Assembly (NCBI GenBank): GCA_018296165.2
Contig: JACKQL020000012.1
Location: forward strand, 310,001-374,000
Length of the DNA stretch: 64,000 nucleotides
Source: Termitomyces sp. T153
Lineage: Eukaryota; Basidiomycota; Agaricomycetes; Agaricales; Lyophyllaceae
Reading direction: 5' to 3'
Every line of letters starts with the position of its first letter. Position 1 is the first letter of the stretch. Below are positions 45,161 through 56,006 of this stretch, piece by piece. Under the pieces are notes generated by a model. That model was not told the DNA's origin. It made no database searches and was given only the letters and a program-made list of their open reading frames with translations. The position numbers and the translations under genes were made by a program.

Positions 45161-45165
45161 TCTGT

Positions 45166-45667
45166 ATCTGGCCAACTTTGACTTCTTATTGCACCACAAA
45201 CCAGGATGGAGCATGGGAAAATCAGATGCACTGTCCAGGCAGGCTGCCTATGGCACAGGAGCAAGAGATAATAACAACATTGTCCTCCTCGAGGCAGAGC
45301 TCTTTGCCATCCATGCACTAGAAGGGATTGTTGTTCAAGGGGATGAAGCAAAAATCCTTAGGAACCTTCGAAGAGGGAACTGGGAGAGTGCACAGGAGGA
45401 TGCAGTTGCCCAGGCTGCACAGGCCTTACAAGCTGAATGAGCAAGTGGAGTTAAAAAGTCAGTGCATGCTGATGAGTGGGGTCTTCAGGATGGGCTTTTG
45501 ACCTTCAGAGGATGCATTTATATGTCTAACATTCCAGAACTTTGCCAGTGCATTGTAGACCAACATCATGACTCTCAGGTGGCTGGACATTCTGGAAGGT
45601 GGAAGACACTGGAGCTGGCATCCCAGAACTATTGGTGGCCACAGATCTTCCAATATGTAGGTGTCTA
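45166..45667 (+). pseudogene. Gypsy RNase H/integrase fragment, part 2
   Basis: Continues part 1 in frame: ANFDFLLHHKPGWSMGKSDA, then GLQDGLLTFRGCIYMSNIPE and the integrase zinc-finger start HHDSQVAGHSGRWKTLELAS. It ends at about 45667 against another L LTR remnant. Confidence 0.8.
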
Positions 45668-46326
45668 TGGGGGCTCAGCTACACTGGGCAAATCCTTACT
45701 AGGCAAATGTGATTAACAATAACAGAGATAGAGATGAGGCAAGACCAGAAGACTGAGAGAAGAGGTAATGTAACACAGAACATGGAACATGAGACAGAAA
45801 CAATCAGACCATAGGTAACATTAAGCAATAGGTAATATCAAGACTAGAGTACAAGGAGCTACTCTACAACTTATATACTGACTACTGGAGAGCTCCAGGA
45901 GCAGTAGGTGTGGTGGTGGGGTTTGGCAGAGCTGTGTGGGGTCAACAGGTGTTGGTTGTGATCAGGGAGTGGGCCATGGTGATATTCTGATGGGATCAGC
46001 TGAAAATGCAGCTATCCTGAGGTTGTTATGGTACTCCAGAGTAGGTTGGGTGAACCAGGGTCATGAGCTGGTAACATATGATGGAATTAGAAACAGAGGG
46101 TTCTTAGGGCTCTGGACAGTTAGGGGAAGTGTTGATGGCTGCAAAGAAGGTATCACAGTGGGCCAGAGAGCCATTGGGGTTTGCCAGAGAAGCATCAGAG
46201 TTACTTGGAGTGGGTGTGGAGGGTGTACAATGGTTGGGGGGTTTGACTGGGCATTGGGAGGGAGGAACTTCAGAAAAGCAAGTGGGCTGGAAATAGAGTT
46301 GGGGGTCCAGGGAGTGGGTTGTGACA
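45668..46326 (-). repeat. L-family LTR, truncated and internally deleted
   Basis: Lacks the first 20 or so bases (starts ggggctcagctacactggg) and several hundred interior bases after aggcaaatgtgatt. It ends GGTTGTGACA and is followed by the polypurine complement tcactcccccttca, so it was the sense-3' LTR of the L copy whose interior follows. Confidence 0.75.
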
Positions 46327-46538
46327 TCACTCCCCCTTCAGTGTTGAGAGCCTCAAGATGCAGGATATGGGTTGGGAATTGGCCAGGCATGGGAATTGAA
46401 GCCAAGTAATATTGTTCAAACCACAGCAAATGGTGGCAGCATGAAGAAACAAAGTTGAAGCATGGCTGCTGTTTGTCAGAGGGCTCTTTCCAAGTTATTA
46501 AAAGGTCAGACATATCCCAGAGTTCCTAAACTTTTGCC

Positions 46539-48261
46539 ATGTCTTCTGCCATGCCATCATTGCATTCTCCATCACCAACTCTACCTACCCCCTTCAGGCA
46601 ATAACTGTGTGGCCATTTGAGTGGAGTACAAGCATCACCAGCAGGAGTTTGAGCAGCAGTGGAACTGTAGGAGGGTGGATGCAATGACCCATTGTTATGA
46701 GTGTGGTGTTTTTTTCTTGCTCTGGAGTTACTGGTTGAATTTGGCAGAGTTGTCCTCAGCAGTGGTGGATTCATCCAGGGGTTCTTCATGCATAAGGGGG
46801 TTGGGGCCTGCTAGCTGTTCAGTTTCCATTGCCCTGGGGCACTCTGCAAGGCCCAGTCTGGGGGCAGGGATCATCCATGTTGTTCCAGAGGTGGAGAGGA
46901 TCCCACAGGTGCAAGTGATGCTGGAGATATTTGTGAGGGCACTGGGGTGGGCATGGGGTCCTCCAACCCTAGAATAGTGCCAGAATGAGGCTCTGGTGAG
47001 TCTCTACCTCTTTTCTCAGTGTTTGCTGACCAATTGTCTCAGTGCACCCTCTGTGCTTGGCAGGTGGAGTTGTGTGAGTTCAACAAGCTGAGTGCAAGAT
47101 CCCTCTATGACACCTCAGTCTGTCTTCCATGCTGTGCTAGGCACAAGAAATGTTTGATTTTGCTAGAGTGGCATGCTGCATGTGTTGCTGTGGAGCAGGA
47201 GTGGGAGAAGAGTTGGATAAGGAGACAGCTGGGTGAGAGTTGGAAGGCCTGGGTGTTAGGCCAGGGCTCGGGTTTGGAGGGCAAGGAGAGTGCAGAGCAG
47301 CTAATGGAGAAGGTGGGACCCCTGTGGGGTGGGTAGAGAGAGGAAGAGGTGGTGGGATGCAACAGGGGCAAGCAGAGGGCCTCTCTGCTACCAGAGGTGG
47401 GGCCCAGCAAGAGGCTGTGGGGCCAGGAGGCAATGGCAGGCCCCTCTGGGCCCCACATATATTCTCTTGGCTTAGGGGCATTGATGGGGCATCCATTAAG
47501 CTCACTAGAGCCCATGCCTTTAATCCCTCAGACATTTCTTCATCACTAGGTAGAGAGTCTGTCTAGAATTCTAGGAGGGTCTGTCTAGAATTCTGGTAAT
47601 GCAGGAGGGGGAGCTCCAGAGGGCAGGGGAAGATCAGGACTAGGCATAGAGGGAGAGGGACATACTGCAGTGGGATTATGATACAGCAGTGAGATGGCCA
47701 CAGTAAAGGCATTGGAGGTGTGGGGTCTGCAGGAGTGTTTGTTGCAGCTGAAAGCATGGTCCATGGAGGAGGTGGAGAAATGGTGGGGCTTGGAGGATAG
47801 GGGCTTGACTCAGGCAGAGGCCCAGGCTAGGAGGTGGCAGAAGGAGTGGTTAGTGAGTGAGGCAGCCTCAGAGCATGTGGAGATCTTGTATAATTGTCCT
47901 CTCTTGCTTTTTGACCTCTGTTAATAATTTTTTTTTTTTAGAACAAGTTGAGTCTGGGAGCACTAAGTCCTTATGGATGGAGCCTCTGCCACCTTTGCAT
48001 CAATCCAGAATGGGTTGGCACAGATGCCTGCAGATCATCCTTTGGAATTGGACCAGAGGGTGGTGAGAATGGGGCAGCTATTAGCAGGGCACTGGCAGTG
48101 TAATGTGGTGGCCCCTAGAGTCATGGTGGGAGGTGGCAGCAAATGCAGGGGAGGAGTTGCCTGGGCTTGTGGAGGTGCTGGCCATAGTAAGGGCCCAGAT
48201 GGAGGTGGATTTGGGAGTTGGGGGAGTGGGGAGGGGAGCTCTGGAGGAGGGGAGGAAGTGA
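46539..48261 (+). pseudogene. antisense ORF of an old L copy, with Cys-rich segment
   Basis: Longest version of the antisense ORF: ATG at 46539, end equivalent to the young stop at about 48261. It contains a segment absent from the young copy, near 47037-47190, reading CTLCAWQVELCEF and VCLPCCARHKKCLILLEWHA. The Cys pairs are spaced like a small zinc finger. Next comes a linker (WEKSWIRRQLGESWKAWVLG), then the coiled-coil remnant (ALEVWGLQECLLQLKAW) and, after an intron remnant ending in a T-run (47930s), DGASATFASIQNGLAQMPAD. Many stops and frameshifts. Confidence 0.65.
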
Positions 48262-48799
48262 GGTGGTCCAGAGCTCCTGCCTTTCTTGTCTCTGTTGTCC
48301 ATCAACACCATTTTCTTGTCATTGTACCATGCTGTAATTTCTAGTTTGTGATTATCATCTTGAGTTTCTGGAAATGTGCTAAGCCTTAGACTATATGAGG
48401 AAATAAGCAAGTGAAACAGGCAGGGGTTGCTTGTGGGAGTTGAATTCCTAGTGTATCCAGAGGCAGGGGTTAAGCCCACTAATGCCATCTGTTATCAACT
48501 AGTCCCTGGGTTGCCAGGGCTTGGCAGAGCATTGCAGGTGGGGTTCCCAGAGTTTGGCAGGAGTATTGGGGGTTCTGCAGGGCTCTTCTAAGAGGGTCAG
48601 ACCAAGGTCAGGGGTGGGTGTTCTTGGGTCCAGGATCATGTTGACTACTTGTGGTTGGGCTTAGGGGCAGATCTCCAGACTTTGATTGCACTTGGTGGGG
48701 GTTTTTGGCTTTTGTTTCAATGTGGCTGGTAGAGCAGGCAGGGGTTTTCAGGTGACTTTGATTTTTGCTCTGACCCAGCTGGCAGAGGGGGTGGAGGTT
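48262..48799. other. L interior remnant
   Basis: Bases 48405-48520 match 16861-16975 of the young element (gggagttgaat, ccagaggc, actagtccc blocks). Nothing coding. Confidence 0.55.
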
Positions 48800-48990
48800 C
48801 CTTTTGATGACTTGCCCAGACTTGCCCAGACTTCCCTAGACTTGTTCAGACTACTCCCTCCAGCTTATCCTCACAAGTATCTGAAGTCTGGACCTCCCCA
48901 GAATGCTAAGTTATAAGTGCAGGACATTGCATCTGCCTAGTAAGGATTCACCCAGTTAAGCTGAGCCCCTGTAGTTAGCAGAACCTGACA
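48800..48990 (+). repeat. L-family LTR end fragment, sense plus
   Basis: About 190 bp matching the last part of 25249-26472 (ctgcctagtaagga, gctgagcccc, gaacctgaca). Opposite in orientation to the LTR at 45668-46326, so it is not the partner LTR of that copy. Confidence 0.7.
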
Positions 48991-49295
48991 GTTTCTAACA
49001 GGTGTTTCTCCAGAATCAGTTCAAATACAATGTTGAAGATAGGAAAGAAAGAGGTTTTGTGTTCCTGAAATATTACTTGAGAAATAAAAAAGAAATTTCC
49101 TTCACTTTTTATTGATACACACAGGAAACACAAATCATGTTCATCTTATGCTTTTCAAAAAATGCATAACATGTACCTTTTTATTTTTCTGCAGTTACTG
49201 TTGTTAAATTTTCAAAAGCTGTTTCTTAAGTAATTTTTCATGTTTATTAAAAATAACTGTTAAGAAATACTCTTACTGGATCCTTGAGCTTTCCT

Positions 49296-49473
49296 TGATT
49301 TCAAATCAAGCTGACGTGACCTAATCAGCAATTGGCTGCTGCGGCTTAGTCATAGGCGATCCCCTCCATCGGTCCGGCACTAGTGTGAAAACTCGCGCAG
49401 CTAAAGATCTCGCGTCGCAACCGAGGTGGGGCATCTGAGCAAGTTTGCACTGATTTCAAATCAAGCTGACGTG
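49296..49473. promoter_or_regulatory. 23-bp direct repeat upstream of the epimerase gene
   Basis: A perfect 23-bp sequence occurs at 49296-49318 and 49451-49473. It contains tttcaaatcaagc and ends TGACGTG, a CRE/bZIP-like core; ggctgctgc follows each copy within 40 bp. The two copies lie 405 and 250 bp before the ATG at 49701, a plausible place for paired activator sites. Binding is inferred. Confidence 0.55.
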
Positions 49474-49595
49474 GTCCGGGCGGTCACTGGCTGCTGCACC
49501 CCGCTTGGCTGATACCCTTCTTAATTCATGGTCAAACGCAGTCCCACTCGGATGTTCATTGATTTTGTTCCGCCTCCCACGGGCGCCTTAACGGC

Positions 49596-49603
49596 TATAA
49601 AAG
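49596..49603 (+). promoter_or_regulatory. TATA box of the epimerase gene
   Basis: TATAAAAG about 100 bp before the ATG at 49701, followed by a C/T-rich, A-containing leader (tcttctattctactttctc) typical of fungal transcription starts. Confidence 0.65.
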
Positions 49604-49700
49604 ACCCAGCGTCCCCCCGAAAGAAATCCCCAAACCGCACCATCAACGCACAGTCTTCTATTCTACTTTCTCAGCAACACCCACCAGGCAAAGAAATACC

Positions 49701-50864
49701 ATGCCTTCCTCACTTGCTCTTCTCATGACTGGCACTCGTGCTGACTGGAGCAAGATGCAACCTATCGCACGCGGCATCGTCAAATCCGGTGCCTTTGCGT
49801 GCCTCGACATCTTGAGCACCGGGATGCATGAAGATGGGCAGCACGGCAACACTGGCAACGACGTCGAAGGCTCGGTTCAAGGTGTCAGGCAATACCACCG
49901 ACGTCCAAATCATCTTCAGGGGTCTGATCCTATCAACGCTGGCATTGAGACGATGAAAATCATTGCTGATCTCACACGCGAACACGGCTACACCGACATT
50001 TTCATCCACGGCGACAGGATTGAGGCTAACTACTCATCACTGGTGGCCTTGTCTTTGAATATGCGCATTCATCACATTGAAGGAGGAGAAATTACCGGCT
50101 CTGTCGACAACGCTCTTCGGTACTCGGTCTCAGCTCATGCCCACTTTCATTACGTGTGCAACGAAGAGGCCAAGAACCGTCTTATCCGATGCGGAAACAA
50201 TCCGGCGACAATTTTCGTCATCGGTTCACCGGAAATGGACCGTCATGCTCAAACCGGTGAGCGCTCGCTGGAGGAGATCAAACGTCATCACAAGATCTCA
50301 TACGACAAGTACGGCATCGCATCTCTTCATCCAGTCACCACTGTCGATCCAACCGTGACGCTTGAGGAAGCTCTCTATTTCTTTTTCGCTCTGCGAGCCT
50401 CTGGAAAGAGCTGGATTGTCATCAAGCCGAATAACGATCCTAACTCCGAACAAATCCTCCTTGCGCTTGAAAAGGTTCTCGAGGAAGACCGAAAGTCTGC
50501 ACAGCCCCAATTCTTTGTTGCCGACAATATTCCTTTCGACGACTTTTCTACCCTTCAGGCAAACGCCGCCTTCGCCGCTGGAAACAGCAGCGCGATGGTT
50601 CGAGAGATGCCGTTTCACGGCGTTCCTACTCTCAACATTGGGAACCGTCAAGAGGGACGCGCACAGAACATGGATGCAGTCATCAACATCAAAGCCTTTA
50701 TACCTGATCTTATCGTGCACACAATCAAAGTGAAGTGGGACAAGAAGTTTGAACGGGATACTACTTTTGGCACCGGAAAGGCGGAGGAGACTTTCACGCA
50801 GATTCTCGCTGCGCCTGGCTACCTTGATCGTGATGTTCAGAAGAGGTTCTTCTTCAGTATCTGA
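49701..50864 (+). CDS. UDP-N-acetylglucosamine 2-epimerase, hydrolysing (NeuC-like)
   Basis: Intact intronless gene of 387 residues, the usual length of bacterial NeuC-type enzymes, which turn UDP-GlcNAc into ManNAc plus UDP as the first step to sialic-type sugars. Family motifs are in order: MTGTRADWSKM (9-19), HGDRIEA (103-109), HIEGGEITGS (125-134), FVIGSPEMD (172-180), LHPVTT (209-214, likely catalytic His210), IKPNNDPNS (241-249), GNSSAMVRE (294-302) and LNIGNRQEGRA (311-321), which line the UDP-sugar cleft between two Rossmann folds. Residues 44-75 fit the family less well. The ATG at 49701 follows a TATA box and leader. No signal peptide, so probably cytosolic. No sialic acid synthase or transferase neighbour is visible. 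Lack of introns and family distribution suggest acquisition from bacteria. Confidence 0.88.
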   Translation: MPSSLALLMTGTRADWSKMQPIARGIVKSGAFACLDILSTGMHEDGQHGNTGNDVEGSVQGVRQYHRRPNHLQGSDPINAGIETMKIIADLTREHGYTDIFIHGDRIEANYSSLVALSLNMRIHHIEGGEITGSVDNALRYSVSAHAHFHYVCNEEAKNRLIRCGNNPATIFVIGSPEMDRHAQTGERSLEEIKRHHKISYDKYGIASLHPVTTVDPTVTLEEALYFFFALRASGKSWIVIKPNNDPNSEQILLALEKVLEEDRKSAQPQFFVADNIPFDDFSTLQANAAFAAGNSSAMVREMPFHGVPTLNIGNRQEGRAQNMDAVINIKAFIPDLIVHTIKVKWDKKFERDTTFGTGKAEETFTQILAAPGYLDRDVQKRFFFSI

Positions 50865-50939
50865 GGAGATCGTCTTTCGGTGTTCTCAAAAGATCTACTT
50901 TTACTGACCTGGCCTCAGTGATATGCCGACATCAGCAGA

Positions 50940-51250
50940 GAAAGCCTAAATAAAGTCTATTTATAAAACAATAAACTTTAAAAAAAGTTTTAAAGTTTAC
51001 TAAAAAAATAAAGTTTAAATAAAGTTTATTGATACAAACAATAAACTTTAAATAAAGTCTATTTATAAAAACAATAAACTTTAAATAAAGTTTTAAAGTT
51101 TATCTATAAACATATAAACTTTAAAACTTTATTTAAAGTTTATTGTTTCTTTAAATAAAGTTTATTGTTTTTATAAATAGAGTTTATTTAAACTTTATTC
51201 TTTTAATAAATAAATTTATTGTTTTTATAAATAAACTTTATTTTTAAAAA
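50940..51250. repeat. AT-rich array of inverted and direct repeats
   Basis: About 300 bp built from variants of aataaactttaaataaagt in both orientations, so adjacent units can pair as hairpins. It starts about 75 bp after the epimerase stop and could serve as, or disrupt, its 3' end. No terminal duplication was found. Confidence 0.8.
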
Positions 51251-54200
51251 CAGCTGAAAACTATAAGCTGGTAAAAACATTGTTAGAAACTGTAGACATA
51301 AAGCATACCTCAGAAAATAAAACCTCTTATGTAAGACCAATGGAAAATGAGCACAAAGTTGGTAACAGCCAGAAGCTGGCCATCAAATTTTGATAGCAGG
51401 GGCTGAGAATTGATCTTAGCTAACAATCCAAGAATCAGGTGTACAACCTTCTCTCCCCTCAATTCAGGACTAGCCCCTCCCCTTCACTGACCAACCAACT
51501 TGAACCAAACACTCCTGAAGTTTACAATGATGAAGAATCTGCAAGCAGGAGGAGAGGACAAAGAAAGAGAAAAAGGGCAGACTAGAGATTGGCCTGGGCC
51601 TCAGCATGAGCAAACCCAATTAATTAGACAATGCCAAAAATAAGTACATGCCAAGGCCTGAATCATGTGGCCCAGCCCACCAATTGGCTGACTAAACTCC
51701 CAGACAATAACAAAAATGTGTGGAAAAGTCATAATCCACACATGGACTGAGGGGTATAAAAGGAGGGGATTTTCAAGCCTATTAGACAAGCAAAGTACTA
51801 GCTATGGCTTGAAGCTCCCCAAGGAGCAGAGTTCTTAGGCCAACAAAGTTTTACTTGCTTCAGGTTTACCTATATAAGCTCATTAATATTGATGATTTTG
51901 TCATGTCATATTGCCTGCAAGTGCAAGCACACCATATGTTGGCACAACCATCAAGCCTTCTGGCATAAGTGTTCCATTATAGATATTGTCTTTGGCTACA
52001 CTATGCAGCATACTTGCTGTTGACATCTATAATCACTTTAGGAAACATAGCATATTTCCTGAAAAAAAAAAAGGTGTCAGAAATATGTTGTTTAATTTCT
52101 GACACTTTCTCAAGAAATATGCTGATATTGTGTCAGGAAAATTCAGGAAATATGTCAAATATTCTCTTGATATTTCTTTTGTAGGATGATAAATTTTTCC
52201 ATGTTTTATCCAAAGAAAAAATGATCAAAATATTTGAAATGTTCTTGTTAATTTTAAGAAACATGTGACATGTTTCAGCACATGTTTCTCAAAAAACCTG
52301 GATTGTGTTCTTAGTGTTGTATCTCAAGAAACACATGTCAGGATAATTTACAATACTTCTCAAGAAACATGCAATAAAAAATGTAATAATATTATACAGA
52401 AACAATATAAAGAAATACATGTTGCATTGCTCAGCACATGATGATTGATTTGCTCATCAAGACATGTAATACATAGTATTGAGTTCATAACAAAGAGTAC
52501 AAAATTATAGGCCTTCCAAGAGACAGAATAACAATGGCTTAAGTCAAGAAAAATGAGAACTAAATCAGCAGGACAGGAGATTGACTTAAAAGGAAATTCA
52601 CCCAAATCAATCTGATCTGTAAGCCTTTTGAATTCAAATTTGCTGGCCATGGACAGTGCATGAAATGCTATACAATTGGCAACAAGCAGATGCAGATTTT
52701 GTGTGGCCAAAGCATTGTGCAACTACCTGAGATGGCATTGTTGAGAGGAACTTGTCAGCAATGGTGCATGTCTAGTTAACACTTAGTTGGGTAGATGGCA
52801 TTGTTGAGGGAGTTTGTCAACAACAATGAGTTCCTATGTCTGGTTGAGGTTCAGTTGGTCATCATTGCACTCCAGTTTGGCAACTACAGGACAGAGACTC
52901 ACAAGCCTGAAGCTTGTTATTTCTGTGTAGTCACAGAAAAATCTCAAATTATTTTTCTCATGAATCACCAAAAATGTTTCTAACTAATGTTAACCAAGGA
53001 ATATGAAAATTTTTCTTAAGATACAGTGAAAAGAAACAAAATAGGAGTTCCTAAAGAATCACATAGAGATATATGAAATGTCCTTCTTGAGCCAACAATG
53101 AGAGACATGATTTGTATTTATAATCTGTTTCTCAAAAAATTTCAAAGAAAAATCATTTTATTTACTCAAGATGCACTAAATCGTCAGAGATCATTTTATT
53201 TGACTAGTTTCAAATTTATATCATAATTTATACTTGCAAAAAACATATTAGAAATCATGTAACATGTTTAATTGATGTTTCTGATGTGGAAGACCCAAAC
53301 CTTGAGGTGACCCTGTTATTGATATAGGCACAGGCTGGGACAAGTACTGATGATATGCACTACATAAATAGAATGGGACATGAAACTTTGAAGGGCAATT
53401 GATGTAGAGAAATTCAACAATTGGATGATCCTCAAATTCTTGAAGAGCGCTGAGTCTCAGATATCAGGTTCAAAACTTGGACTCATTCTACATCTGTCTC
53501 CTTATCCATCATACATGATCATACTGCTAATAATGCCTTTCAAGGTTACCACATCCATCATGATCAAAGTTGGAGGATACATCTTGAGCTATGAAAGCAC
53601 CATGGCCTGGGCCTGACATTGTTACCCCGGCATTGATATCTATGATGAAAACTTGATCCCTTATATTGCTAAGCATCACAACAGAAAACTTGGTGGTGGT
53701 GAGATGACAATTTTATCTGCTTACCAAGATGGTGAAGTGCTGTGTCTCTTCCTCATGCACTACAAGGATGGCACAAACATGGTAAGGGGGAGCTACGAGA
53801 ATTATGAAGAAGACAAAGGATGTATATGGTTCAAGCACAACACCTTCACTCACCAAGAAGACTTTGAGAAGGCAAAGTTTGTGACTATAGTGGATCCATT
53901 TACTCCAAGAGACTACTCAAGGTATTGGTTACCATTTGCGCCTCCTCAACATTGTATTTGACTCTCTTCCTCTATTTGTATTCTAACTAGGCCCCAATTA
54001 TATTCCTTTAATAGCCTTCATTATTATCTACTTTGTCTGTCAAACATTTTGTATCAAATGTGCCCATGAAGAACCTCATGATCGTTGAAAAACTAGGTGA
54101 AGCCAATTCCAGGCTAGCAATGACTGGCGATGAATACACACTCATTTCAGTTTTTTCTTGAACTTAAAGTGTGGCAAGATAGAGCAAAGGTTGAGTCAGG

Positions 54201-55660
54201 GATCTAGCATGATTGGGAGGAAGTCATTCAATTCTGCTCACTGGCAGTCATGTTTTATCAGATCACAATGCTTTTCACCTACCTCAACAGTCATACTAAT
54301 AGTATCTTGCATTCATTCCAGAGTTTGGCTATTTGTGTGTATGCTGCAAGTAACAGAAAGGGTAAGCACAATCTATATATTGGTCCTCATGAGACTCATG
54401 CATGAGACAAAAAAGGCAGTGCAACTTTCTACTTGATCTTTTCATTGTTTTTGTGACATGTTGCTCTCTATATATGGCACAGATTACCAAAGCATGGGAC
54501 CTGGAGCTCTTGAGCGACCAAGCAATTATCTCTTCCTCCATGTCTGTCATCACAACATGGTTTTCTAATCATGACTTCACAATCCCTGTTGTATGTCTTC
54601 CTTGAAATACTCCATGCTGGAAAAAATCTGGCTCTGATATCAGCTGAGCTATAGTGCATCCCTACTTGTATACAATAAGTATCTTGCTCCCAACATGCCA
54701 CACTGGCAGAGACTGGCTGTTTCCACACCCACAAGCACAGGCACCATCATCAGTGTCATTGTATGATTACCAACTGCCATGATTGCCAGAGTTCTATTAA
54801 ATTACAATTGAAAGAGCAAGAAAGATCCAAGCTTGGATTAGAATCCATGGAATTCAAAGCTTGAGATCCCCACACATGAAAGTAAGTATCCTTGTCATAA
54901 CTGCTTTTATCCAAATAACACAATACCTGACATATCTTTCTCTGCACTTGACATACACAAATCAATTCCTGCATGTCAGACAATGGCCATTATAACAAGA
55001 TGAGACTCAATTAGATCATGATTGATACAAACATTCAATCAAAAGACAACTAGTGTTACCTAAGAAGTAATGACATGGTAGGAGCTATGCATCACCATCT
55101 TTGAGCCAACAGGGTCTGACCCAAGGTCTGAAGAATGGAGAAGCCTAATTAAATATGTGCAAGCAAAGATTGTGCAAAGTCATACTATCAATATTATCCT
55201 CTATTGTATGGGTCACAAATAGTTATACTCAAACTTCATATTCATAAAGTCTTATCTGTGTGTAAAAGTCATGCATCTAAATAACTGATACTCCTCATTT
55301 TTGATGAAGCAAGTGAAGCATTCTCTGCTGGTGGCAGAATCCTCCTCACTATGGGTGACAAACACACACAAGGCTTTATTATTTCTGGAAACACCTGTGC
55401 ATCTGACTCTCCTACCAAGAGATCTCTTATGGTGCTGGGTGATATAGGGGAGAATACTATTGAGATAGATATTGATAACAATGTATTGCCCAAGCTTTCA
55501 ATTCTTCATAGGCCATGGCATATCTTGAACATGATGATCAAAAATAGCAACCTAAGAAGCATTGCTTATTGAGATCCACATCAGGGATGAGAGCAGAACA
55601 TGGTAAGCATACCTGATCTTCACATGACATTTGTCAGGAAACTGCCAATGCACATGCTTG
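51251..55660. other. AT-rich, CpG-poor region without recognised genes
   Basis: 4.4 kb. Short open frames have internal consistency but no known family: 53653-53961 plus (MIPYIAKHHNRKLGGGEMTI, YENYEEDKGCIWFKHNTF) and about 55300-55572 plus (RILLTMGDKHTQGFIISGNT, VLGDIGENTIEIDIDNN). These may be exons of a decayed or intron-rich gene, or of an unrecognised transposon. Recurrent caagaaacatg-type words near 52080-52380 hint at old satellite-like sequence. Confidence 0.4.
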
Positions 55661-55663
55661 GCT

Positions 55664-55816
55664 TGGTCATGTGTTTGGTCACATGATCAGTTGCCATGTG
55701 CATTCTGCACAGAACCCACATGGCAAAGTATGCACATGTTTGGTCATGTTTTGGTCACACGATCAGTTGCCATGTGCATTCTGTGCAGAACCCACATAGC
55801 AAGGTATGCACATGTT
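55664..55816. repeat. tandem duplication, 76-77-bp unit
   Basis: Unit 1 at 55664-55740 and unit 2 at 55741-55816 share tggtcatgt, gatcagttgccatgtgcatt and tatgcacatgtt. A partial third copy of the word occurs on each side (cacatgcttgg before, ggtcatgtgacc after). It directly abuts the LTR remnant of the next Gypsy copy. Confidence 0.8.
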
Positions 55817-55834
55817 TGGCAAGGTCATGTGACC

Positions 55835-56006
55835 AGAGTAATTTTTCCAAACTCTGGCATTGGAGATTCTCAAACTTGTTTTCTTTAGATCTCCCTCTGC
55901 TAGGTGTATAGTCCTACTTGTAAACATTGTACTGTGCTGAATAGACTTTGGATCTCCCTCTGCCAGTTGGATGACTGAGCCACAGCCTCCAGAGATCACC
56001 TTTACA
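55835..56006 (+). repeat. LTR remnant of Gypsy C family (right part)
   Basis: Matches the last third of 28023-28578 (actctggcattgg, gatctccctctgc repeats) and ends ATCACCTTTACA, followed by the same gcagaacaagt leader. Confidence 0.75.

Noticed and set aside
52000..53300. tRNA or snRNA gene in the AT-rich stretch
   Set aside because: No cloverleaf with A/B boxes or Sm-site context could be drawn.
53653..53961. Calling the open frame a host gene
   Set aside because: 103 codons, no recognised domain, no clear partner exons; left as an unexplained fragment.
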